From JADJPL01 sp964607915 (GTDB lineage: Bacteria; Bacteroidota; Bacteroidia; Chitinophagales; Saprospiraceae): a DNA stretch of 9,628 nt. Positions 1 through 6,208 of this stretch are shown piece after piece (positions within the stretch are counted from its first letter, which is position 1; every line of letters begins with the position of its first letter). A program made the translations under genes and the position numbers. The stretch lies in NCBI GenBank assembly GCA_964607915.1, contig CAZSMU010000142.1, positions 1-9,628 on the forward strand, given 5' to 3'. Under the pieces are notes generated by a model, which worked only from the letters and a program-made list of their open reading frames with translations, was not told the origin of the DNA and made no database searches.

Positions 1-747
1 GAACGGCTGTTTGGCTGGCATTCTGCACTTTTTCCGACCGGACATAGCGGAATGCACAAAATAGAAGTAGGACGTTACCGAACGGGTGAGATGCAAATCG
101 TTTCAGGTGCAATGGGAAAAGAAAGCGTTCATTACGAAGCGGTTCCTGCCAATAAAGTGAAAGGTGAAATGGACAAATTTCTAAAATGGTTCAATGACCA
201 CTCTCCTATTGACCCTGTTCTAAAATCCGCTATTGCGCACTTCTGGTTCATCATTATACATCCATTTGACGATGGTAACGGGAGAATCGCAAGAGCGATT
301 TCAGATTTGATGCTTGCCCGAGCGGATGGAACAAGGGAACGCTATTACAGTATGTCAAGCCAAATTTTGGTTGAACGAAAACAGTATTACGAGATTTTAC
401 AAAAGGTGCAACACAGCAGTAGCGACATTACCGATTGGTTGGATTGGTTTTTGCACTGCCTTGAAAACGCATTATTGGCAACAGAGACTACTCTGCAAAA
501 AATATTACGTAAAACTGAGTTTTGGAAAATTCACGAGAATACGGAAGTTAACGAACGACAGAGATTGGTTTTAAACAAACTTTTCGATGGTTTTGACGGA
601 AAATTGAAATCATCTAAGTGGGCAAAGATTGCCAAATGTTCCCCCGACACGGCATTGCGGGATATTAAGGACTTAATGGACAAGAGAATATTGAGACAGG
701 AACAACCAGGCGGACGTAGTACCAACTATGAACTGGAAGACTTCTGA
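1..747 (+). CDS. Fic family protein (probable protein AMPylase) with C-terminal winged helix, 5' end missing
   Basis: Fic-domain proteins usually transfer AMP from ATP to a hydroxyl side chain of a target protein. The reading frame is open from base 1, so the start lies outside; 248 codons are visible, and family members of this architecture are about 370 residues, so roughly 120 N-terminal residues are missing. The frame begins with the conserved LFGWHSALFPTGHSG stretch. The target-binding flap (MQIVSGAMGKESVHYEAV) follows, then the complete catalytic motif HPFDDGNGRIAR at bases 259-294, with catalytic His, Asp/Asn anion-hole residues and Arg intact. The last 60 or so residues (about bases 547-741) look like a winged helix-turn-helix, with TALRDIKDLMDK as the likely recognition helix. 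The inhibitory (S/T)xxxE(G/N) helix would be N-terminal and cannot be judged. By eye the gene is about 40% GC, well below the genes to its right, which suggests transfer. The target is unknown. Confidence 0.93.
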   Translation, partial: ERLFGWHSALFPTGHSGMHKIEVGRYRTGEMQIVSGAMGKESVHYEAVPANKVKGEMDKFLKWFNDHSPIDPVLKSAIAHFWFIIIHPFDDGNGRIARAISDLMLARADGTRERYYSMSSQILVERKQYYEILQKVQHSSSDITDWLDWFLHCLENALLATETTLQKILRKTEFWKIHENTEVNERQRLVLNKLFDGFDGKLKSSKWAKIAKCSPDTALRDIKDLMDKRILRQEQPGGRSTNYELEDF

Positions 748-816
748 ACGCTGAGGTACTCCCCCTTCACTGGACAAGAAACAGGCTTGGATAAGCTGTA
801 AATCCTGAAATTAAAT

Positions 817-857
817 CCACTTTTCGGCACTATATATCAAAAAGTGCCGAAAAGTGG
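817..857. terminator. Perfect 15-bp inverted repeat, candidate terminator or mobile-element remnant
   Basis: Bases 817-831 (CCACTTTTCGGCACT) are the exact reverse complement of 843-857, separated by 11 AT-rich bases. It lies 69 bp after the Fic stop codon, between two convergent genes, a natural place for a bidirectional terminator. No U-tract follows on the plus strand. On the minus strand the hairpin is followed by a T-rich ATTTAATTT stretch. The repeat could instead be a relic of a mobile-element end, because the Fic gene beside it looks foreign, but no transposase is visible. Confidence 0.55.
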
Positions 858-877
858 GCAGGGTAAAAAATTGACTT

Positions 878-924
878 TATCCGTTCGGCCAGGTACACCT
901 CGTCTCTCAGGGGCCGAACGGATA
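878..924 (-). terminator. Perfect 13-bp inverted repeat, candidate terminator of the sulfatase transcript
   Basis: Bases 878-890 (TATCCGTTCGGCC) pair exactly with 912-924, around a 21-base loop. Read on the minus strand the hairpin begins 71 bp after the sulfatase stop codon, and six T residues (870 to 865) follow eight bases past the stem. That fits a Rho-independent terminator for the leftward transcript, with the T-run a little further away than ideal. It shares the TTCGGC/GCCGAA core with the hairpin at 817-857, but the arms are otherwise different. Confidence 0.55.
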
Positions 925-994
925 TGAAGCAATAGCCTGATTATATGGATATTGCCACTAAAAAAGCGCACAAAATCAGAAGGATGAGGGAGGG

Positions 995-2500
995 TCATTT
1001 TCCTTCCTTCATAATTTCTTTGACGCGGGCATCCAGTTCGGCTGCGATTTTTCGGTAGAGGGGCTTTGCGTGGGCGGGGTGTAGCAGGTTGAAGTGTTCT
1101 CCGGGGTCTGAGGGGGCGATGGAGGGGTTGTTGCCGTGGTAGTAGAGTTCGCGGAGCGGCTTGCCGGGCATTTGGATGTAGCGCCATTCGCGGGTGCGCA
1201 GGGAGACGACTCCGGCGGAGAGGGTGCTGAGGGCATAGGTATCGTGTGCGCCTTCCGGGTTTTTGAGGATGGGTGCTAAGGAATTGCCCCACAGCTTTTT
1301 GGGGGATTGGGGGTCGTTGTCGGGAAATTGTGCGGGTGGATAGTCGCAAAGTTCCAACAAGGTGGGGTAGATGTCCTGGAGGGAGACGGGCAGTGCATAG
1401 CTTTTTCCGTGCGATGCTGTCTGGGCAGGGTCATAGATCACGAGCGGGGTATGGGTTGTTTGTTCCCAGGGGAGCTGGTTCCAGCCATTGCCCACCTTTG
1501 CCCAGCTCGACTTCTGGCCGAGGTGGTAGCCGTGGTCGCCCATGAGTACGACGATGGTGTTTTGGCGTACGGGTTCGGGCAGGGATTCAATGGCCTCGAG
1601 GAGGGTTCCTACGCAGGAATCGGCAAAAGCGGCTGCGCGCAGGTAGCTCTGCACGGCCTGTTTCCACTGTTGGGCTCCGTTGGGCAGGGCCAGCAGGGAA
1701 TCGAGCGCCTGGTTGCCTTTGCTCGGCGTGTCCCAGGTATCCGCTTTGGAGCTTCCGGGCTCGAGGTAGGACGGCAACTGGATGTCGCTGTAGTGATCGG
1801 CAAATTCGCGGGGGTAAACATGGGGCAGGTGGGGCCGTACGATGCCACAGGCCAGGAAGAAGGCAGAATCGCCCGGCGTTTGCCCCTTCAGGAAGGAGAG
1901 GGCAGGTTGTAGGTTGCTCCAGTCGTCCATTTGGGAAGTAGATTTTTCCAGCTGCCCCCAGGCTAAGGGGACTTGTTCGACGTATGCGGGCAGGCTCCCA
2001 CCGGTACCGGATACCGGGGCAGCGGTATTTTCGGACGATTCGTAGAGCACATCTACCTGGGTGAGGTTGCGTGTCCAGGAAGCGGGATCACAGCCTTTGC
2101 CCGTCGAACGGTGGAATATTTTTCCGGTACCGATGCTGATATAGCCCTGGTTTTTAAAAAATTGGGGAAGCGTAACGGCATTGCCATACGTTTCATCCTC
2201 GCGAAACTCAGCTCCGTTGGTGTAAATTTTGCTCTGCCAGGGTGCGATGCCGGTAAACGCGGCGGTGCGCGAGGGGTTGCACAGGGGCGAAGCAGCATGT
2301 GCGGATGAGAACGACATGCCTTTGCTGCGCAGTTGGTCTAGGTGGGGCATTTGCAGGGCGGGCCGGGTGCCGGGTTCAGCACTCAAATCGTCTATGATGA
2401 TGAGGACGATATTTTTTTGTACCTGGTTCTGGCCATATAAGGTGAACGCACAGGAAAAAAAGAGGAAGGGTAGAAAGTGAAAAAGCCGTTTCATATTCAT
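995..2500 (-). CDS. Secreted sulfatase, iduronate-2-sulfatase-like
   Basis: A type I sulfatase, expected to hydrolyse sulfate esters, probably on a sugar, outside the cytoplasm. With the chosen start it is 501 residues. The N-terminus MNMKRLFHFLPFLFFSCAF is a signal peptide, possibly lipoprotein type (Cys17) or cut near LYG-Q. Metal-binding Asp37-Asp38 (LIIIDDL) follow, then the signature CNPSR at 74-78, whose Cys74 would be converted to formylglycine by a maturation enzyme not in this window. RPHLPH (222-227) and MGDHGYHLG (320-328) match the iduronate-2-sulfatase/choline-sulfatase branch, as does the MPHLDQLRSKG segment near the front. The open frame extends 183 codons further upstream inside the neighbouring gene, but that part is shadow sequence. 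The start at 2500 makes an ATGA overlap with the stop of the O-antigen ligase-like gene and places the signal peptide first. The substrate cannot be read from sequence; no SusC/SusD pair or glycosidase is nearby. Confidence 0.93.
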   Translation of the reverse strand: MNMKRLFHFLPFLFFSCAFTLYGQNQVQKNIVLIIIDDLSAEPGTRPALQMPHLDQLRSKGMSFSSAHAASPLCNPSRTAAFTGIAPWQSKIYTNGAEFREDETYGNAVTLPQFFKNQGYISIGTGKIFHRSTGKGCDPASWTRNLTQVDVLYESSENTAAPVSGTGGSLPAYVEQVPLAWGQLEKSTSQMDDWSNLQPALSFLKGQTPGDSAFFLACGIVRPHLPHVYPREFADHYSDIQLPSYLEPGSSKADTWDTPSKGNQALDSLLALPNGAQQWKQAVQSYLRAAAFADSCVGTLLEAIESLPEPVRQNTIVVLMGDHGYHLGQKSSWAKVGNGWNQLPWEQTTHTPLVIYDPAQTASHGKSYALPVSLQDIYPTLLELCDYPPAQFPDNDPQSPKKLWGNSLAPILKNPEGAHDTYALSTLSAGVVSLRTREWRYIQMPGKPLRELYYHGNNPSIAPSDPGEHFNLLHPAHAKPLYRKIAAELDARVKEIMKEGK

Positions 2501-3783
2501 TCCGTTTTTTCGGTAAGTTGCCTCAGGATAATCCCCCAAAAGAAGATAAAAAAAGCGACGCCCATGGCATTTTCCAGGGTTGCTTCCACGATACAGGATA
2601 AGAACACGTTGATGTGCAGCGCTGCGAACAGGAAATCCCGATAATGCTTGCCATACAAAAGGGGAATGAGGAAAGCACCTAAAAAAAAGACCAAGCCGAC
2701 CAATCCGCTGCCGGCGGCGACGAACAGGAACTGGTTGTGCGGCATGAGGTAGTTTTGAGCGTCTAGATAGCGGGCTGCGTAAGCTTCTTCCATGCGCATG
2801 CGGAGATTTCCCGCCCCGACGCCCAACACCGGGGATTCGCGGAACAAATCCCAGCCCAATTCCCAGGAAACCCAACGGGCGGCATCGGATAAATGCCGAA
2901 CCTGTCTGTCTTCGAGGTAGCGTTCCAGGTCGTAGCGGGCGTAGTCTATGCGCGTGCGGAAACTGGGTACCGTGCGGTAGGCGAGCACAGGGCTCAGGAG
3001 GAGCAGCGCCAGCAGCGCGATGCCCATGGCCCGGCGCCGCGTTTTCCAAAGAAAATGCAGGGTAGCCAATGCGAGCACCGCATAGAGGACGGCCAGCCCG
3101 CTGCGCACGGCAATCAGGTGCTGTGCGAGGATCAACCAGGTCAGCAGCCCGATAAGCACGGGCCTTTCCCAGCGATAGCGCAGGCGAAATCCGCTGTCCA
3201 GCAAGTACATCCCTCCGGCGACCCCCATGGCCTGCAGGAGGCTGTACCGGATATGATTACAGGGCATCGGAATGGGTTGCCCCTGTTCGATGAGCTTTTG
3301 GATCGCCTCGGCGTGGAGCAGGTAGTTCAAGAGTACTCCCAGGCTGGTGAGGGCGAGCAGCAGGATGAGAAAATACCACAGCACGCCATACAAGCGCTTA
3401 GAGAAGGGCGGCAGTAGGAAAAACACGAAGGGCAAAAACAAAAAAGGCGCCTTGATGCGCAATCGCGCCAGCCAGTAGTCGGGAGCTTCCACAGCGTAGA
3501 TACCCATAAAGACGACCAGGAAATACAGAATGGGGGCCCAGTAGTCGGGCCGGGAGAAGAAATCCCCGACGGCGGGCCTTATGCGCGGATTCCATGCAAT
3601 GGGGAACTCCCGCTCGGGGCGCCAGTCGAAAAGAGCCAGCAGCACCAGCAAGATGAGACCTGCAGATTGCAGAAATGGCGAATAGACCATGCCTGCCAGG
3701 ATTAAAATACAGCACACCCATGCCCGGAGTTCCCGGGGAGCAAGATACACAGAAGAGATTTTTAGCAGTAATCCTGGTCGCAT
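2497..3783 (-). CDS. O-antigen ligase / polymerase family membrane protein (Wzy_C-type)
   Basis: A 428-residue polytopic inner-membrane protein with about 12 hydrophobic segments, among them 21-52 (two), 82-99, 113-125, 131-151, 180-196, 208-247 (two), 252-268, 354-375, 383-400 and 405-420. A long hydrophilic loop occupies about 270-353. Members join undecaprenyl-linked glycans to lipid A or another acceptor, or polymerise repeat units. Family marks visible are AVRSGL (225-230, with Arg227), RESPVLGVGAGN (315-326) and MPHNQFL (347-353), whose His349 fits the catalytic loop histidine of WaaL-type ligases. Ligase and polymerase cannot be told apart here. The gene lies 159 bp downstream of the tocopherol-cyclase-like gene and overlaps the sulfatase start by ATGA, implying co-translation. 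The start at 3783 has no obvious ribosome binding site, so a slightly different start is possible. No glycosyltransferases are adjacent, so it is not inside a visible O-antigen cluster. Confidence 0.87.
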   Translation of the reverse strand: MRPGLLLKISSVYLAPRELRAWVCCILILAGMVYSPFLQSAGLILLVLLALFDWRPEREFPIAWNPRIRPAVGDFFSRPDYWAPILYFLVVFMGIYAVEAPDYWLARLRIKAPFLFLPFVFFLLPPFSKRLYGVLWYFLILLLALTSLGVLLNYLLHAEAIQKLIEQGQPIPMPCNHIRYSLLQAMGVAGGMYLLDSGFRLRYRWERPVLIGLLTWLILAQHLIAVRSGLAVLYAVLALATLHFLWKTRRRAMGIALLALLLLSPVLAYRTVPSFRTRIDYARYDLERYLEDRQVRHLSDAARWVSWELGWDLFRESPVLGVGAGNLRMRMEEAYAARYLDAQNYLMPHNQFLFVAAGSGLVGLVFFLGAFLIPLLYGKHYRDFLFAALHINVFLSCIVEATLENAMGVAFFIFFWGIILRQLTEKTE

Positions 3784-3805
3784 GTGGATAGTGGCAAGTG
3801 AACTA

Positions 3806-3883
3806 GGTGTAATTCAGAAGGTCGCAGCAAGGATATGTTTCTCAGGTGTTTTTCAGATAGATAGCGATATTTTGAATTACGCC
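3806..3883. repeat. Imperfect inverted repeat in the leader of the O-antigen ligase-like gene
   Basis: GTAATTCA at 3809-3816 is exactly inverted as TGAATTAC at 3873-3880. With wobble pairs and flanking matches the arms extend to 3806-3819 and 3870-3883 around about 50 bases. It lies in the 159-bp gap between the cyclase-like and ligase-like genes, with no other coding content seen there. The two wobble positions would be A-C mismatches in the actual (minus-strand) transcript, so an RNA role is weak. It may be a protein-binding site or chance. Confidence 0.25.
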
Positions 3884-3942
3884 CAATGAAATAAGCGTGT
3901 GTTGGGGCTTTTCTATGGATTGCGCTGTGGTATTGTGGTTCT

Positions 3943-4929
3943 TCATCCGACAAAAATCTCGGATACCTGCCCTGCCACTTCCAGGCCGGTGTTTTGGCCG
4001 GTATCTTCAAAGAGGAGGGCTTTCGAGCGGCGTTCCGTCAGCCGGACTTGGGTGCGGGCGTTCATGGTTTCTTCTATCCTGCCGTCCATCAGGCCGAGGA
4101 TGGGGGATGCCAGGGCGGTAGGGGCATCGCGTTCAGCATGGATTTCCAGTCGGTATCTTGGGTTTTCCAGGACGATTTCCACCTTTGCCATATCGGCAAA
4201 GGATTTGATCAGGGAGGAGCGGTTGTAGGTGGTAAAACGAATCAGGCTGCCGTTCCACCACAGCCCTGCGATGAAGCCCACAAAAGAGCTCCTCAGCCAG
4301 GGGATTTTGGCTACCGAACATTTCAGAGAGTTGCCCGCCTGGGAAAAGTGATTGGTTTGCAGCCATATATATGCAGACGGGAAGGAGTGCCCCCAGTCTT
4401 TTTCGATATAGCCCCTGCCCCCCGAGAAATCAATGGGCGGTATGCCTTCCAACGACAAGATTCCCTCGATTGGGTGGTCCATGCTCACAATGCCGTGGTA
4501 ACACTCCATGAACGGTACGAAGGTGAACGGGCCCATGATGCCGGGGCTGTACAATCGCTTAGGCCAGGGCACCAGATGGCGGAAGCGGAGCTGTCCGACA
4601 TTATGCTCCATGCGGAGGGTCAGGCCGCTTTTTGAAAAAAGGCTGTCGCCGATGCGCACCTCAAAATCGTATTTCCGGGCGGAAAAAGCTTCAAAGGGAA
4701 AGGAGTGGTAGTATGCTTTTTTTCTTTTGCCATCGAGTATTTGAATAAACGACTGGCGATTGCCGGCCGCATCCATGGCTACCCCCGGGATGAGGGCTAT
4801 CGCCTCGCTCCCATCCGAGTTTACCATCTTGAAGTACCATCCTTCAAAATAGCGGCGTTGTATGCCCCAGCCCTGAAAATTTTCGGGATAAAAAAGGTTG
4901 CGAAGCCGTAAAAAAGTATGGGTACTCAT
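3943..4929 (-). CDS. Tocopherol cyclase family protein
   Basis: A 328-residue protein resembling the tocopherol cyclase family (VTE1-like, lipocalin-like beta fold). In plants and cyanobacteria that enzyme closes the chromanol ring of vitamin E. Visible family marks are the N-terminal YPENFQGWGIQRRYFEGWYFK block (key part YFEGWYFK, 27-34), GRGYIEKDWGHSFPSAY (171-187) and a C-terminal stretch ending in DGRIEETMNA (282-291). No signal peptide or membrane segment is evident. It is first in the minus-strand group and 224 bp from divergent pheS; a candidate promoter lies at 5008-5015. No homogentisate prenyltransferase or quinone methyltransferase gene is adjacent, so tocopherol synthesis is not implied. 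A non-photosynthetic host suggests another prenylated phenol or lipid ligand, or a non-catalytic lipid-binding role. Family membership is well supported by motifs; function is inference. Confidence 0.85.
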   Translation of the reverse strand: MSTHTFLRLRNLFYPENFQGWGIQRRYFEGWYFKMVNSDGSEAIALIPGVAMDAAGNRQSFIQILDGKRKKAYYHSFPFEAFSARKYDFEVRIGDSLFSKSGLTLRMEHNVGQLRFRHLVPWPKRLYSPGIMGPFTFVPFMECYHGIVSMDHPIEGILSLEGIPPIDFSGGRGYIEKDWGHSFPSAYIWLQTNHFSQAGNSLKCSVAKIPWLRSSFVGFIAGLWWNGSLIRFTTYNRSSLIKSFADMAKVEIVLENPRYRLEIHAERDAPTALASPILGLMDGRIEETMNARTQVRLTERRSKALLFEDTGQNTGLEVAGQVSEIFVG

Positions 4930-5007
4930 AGCGCTGGTATTAGACTTGTTGCGAGGGGGTCAGCTATGGAACTTGCCACCCACCGGCTTCCCTTGTCAAC
5001 GACGTTT

Positions 5008-5015
5008 CAAAAATA
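5008..5015 (-). promoter_or_regulatory. Candidate Bacteroidota -7 promoter element for the minus-strand group
   Basis: The minus strand reads TATTTTTG (5015 to 5008), matching TAnnTTTG, the -7 element of Bacteroidota primary sigma promoters. Transcription would start near 5001, leaving about 70 bases before the cyclase-like start codon at 4929. No clear TTTG -33 box was found at the expected distance. The motif is short and a chance match is possible. Confidence 0.4.
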
Positions 5016-5091
5016 GCTTTTTTACCGTAGGGAAGCTCTTTTTTCCCCTGTATCCGTCCCTGCATTTTATGAAATTGTATAAAATCTGCTA

Positions 5092-5099
5092 TACCTTTG
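5092..5099 (+). promoter_or_regulatory. Candidate Bacteroidota -7 promoter element for the pheS operon
   Basis: TACCTTTG matches TAnnTTTG. Transcription would begin near 5106, about 47 bases before the chosen pheS start at 5153. The -33 region is only T-rich (ATTTTATG at 5064-5071), with no exact TTTG. The position supports the short PheS start, since the upstream in-frame ATGs at 4898 and 5069 would lie ahead of the promoter. Confidence 0.5.
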
Positions 5100-5152
5100 C
5101 GCAACGGCTTGAAAAGGGGCTCTTAGCTGCTTTGGCCGATAAAATTCCGTGT

Positions 5153-6190
5153 ATGTCTCTCGATGCTTTCCAGCAAATCCAGCACCTCCTCGAGGAAATC
5201 GAACAGGCCCAGCCGCAAGGGGCCGAGGAGGTGGAACAGTTCCGCCTGCGCTTTCTAGGAACAAAAAATATCCTGAAGCCCTTGATGGGCGAAATCCGCA
5301 ACGTGCCCAATGAGCAGAAACGGGAATTCGGGCAGTTGATCAACACCGCTAAGGAGCGGGCTGAACTGAAGTACGAAGTGTTGCGCAGAGACCAGGAAGC
5401 CGCTGCTGAGAGCGCCCAGGCAGCCCATATTGACCTGACTGCTCCGGGTGAGCCGCTCGATTTGGGCTCCCGGCACCCTGTTGCCATCACGCTCAACCGC
5501 ATCGTGTCCATTTTTGAACGCATCGGTTTTGTAGTGGCCGAAGAGCGCGAAATCGAAGACGACTGGCACAACTTTACGGCGATGAATACGCCGGAAGACC
5601 ACCCGGCGCGCGACATGCAGGACACGTATTACATGAGAAACAGCGCGGAAATGTTGCTGCGTACCCATACGTCTTCCGTGCAGGCGCGCGTCATGACCTC
5701 CCAGAAACCGCCCATCCGCATCATCGCGCCGGGGCGCGTGTATCGGAACGAAACGATTTCCGCGCGTTCCCATTGCCAGTTCCACCAGGTGGAGGGCCTA
5801 TACATAGACAAGGGCGTTTCTTTTGCGGATATGAAGCAGACGCTGTACTATTTCGCGCGCGAGATGTATGGCCCCGATACGCGCATCCGGTTGCGGCCTT
5901 CTTTCTTCCCCTTTACCGAACCGAGCGCAGAGATGGACGTATCTTGCTTTATCTGCAACAGCAAGGGCTGTAACGTATGCAAATACTCGGGTTGGGTCGA
6001 AATTCTGGGCTGTGGCATGGTGGACCCTCAGGTGCTCCTCAACTGCGGCATAGACCCGGAGGTATATAGCGGCTTCGCGTTCGGCATGGGGATTGAGCGC
6101 CAGGCGATGATGCTCTACACCATCACGGATATCCGCTTGCTTTTTGAAAACGATACGCGCTTCCTGAAGCAGTTTGGCGCGGCTTTATAA
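5153..6190 (+). CDS. pheS: Phenylalanine--tRNA ligase alpha subunit
   Basis: Catalytic alpha subunit of the alpha2-beta2 phenylalanyl-tRNA synthetase, which charges tRNA-Phe with phenylalanine in the cytoplasm. With the start at 5153 it is 345 residues, the normal size. An N-terminal helical coiled-coil-like arm (about 1-90) is followed by the class II core. LLRTHTSSVQAR lies at 168-179, motif 2 (GRVYRNE...CQFHQVEGLYID) at 194-219, RPSFFPFTEPSAEMDV at 248-263 and motif 3 (GFAFGMGIERQAMM) at 307-320. An insertion CFICNSKGCNVC (265-276) carries four cysteines in CX2C-X4-CX2C spacing, a likely zinc knuckle also familiar from other Bacteroidota PheS. The frame is open for 85 more codons upstream, but that part looks non-coding and precedes the candidate promoter. 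The gene opens the operon with hisS 18 bp downstream; pheT is not in view. Confidence 0.97.
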   Translation: MSLDAFQQIQHLLEEIEQAQPQGAEEVEQFRLRFLGTKNILKPLMGEIRNVPNEQKREFGQLINTAKERAELKYEVLRRDQEAAAESAQAAHIDLTAPGEPLDLGSRHPVAITLNRIVSIFERIGFVVAEEREIEDDWHNFTAMNTPEDHPARDMQDTYYMRNSAEMLLRTHTSSVQARVMTSQKPPIRIIAPGRVYRNETISARSHCQFHQVEGLYIDKGVSFADMKQTLYYFAREMYGPDTRIRLRPSFFPFTEPSAEMDVSCFICNSKGCNVCKYSGWVEILGCGMVDPQVLLNCGIDPEVYSGFAFGMGIERQAMMLYTITDIRLLFENDTRFLKQFGAAL

Positions 6191-6208
6191 ACGATACCGG
6201 GACCTATC

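Noticed and set aside
1273..1912. Plus-strand open frames of 90 and 201 codons within the sulfatase gene
   Set aside because: They are antisense to a well-supported sulfatase and have no recognisable domain or separate promoter.
2501..3049. N-terminal extension of the sulfatase frame to 684 codons
   Set aside because: It lies wholly inside the O-antigen ligase-like gene on the same strand in another frame and is Pro/Arg/His-rich shadow sequence; the signal peptide and the ATGA overlap place the start at 2500.
3867..3874. GATATTTTG as a plus-strand TAnnTTTG promoter
   Set aside because: It is one base short of the motif spacing and would face antisense into the cyclase-like gene with no plus-strand gene to drive.
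4898..5152. 85-codon N-terminal extension of PheS
   Set aside because: It overlaps the divergent gene, lies mostly upstream of the candidate promoter, and does not resemble PheS; the 345-residue form has the usual length.
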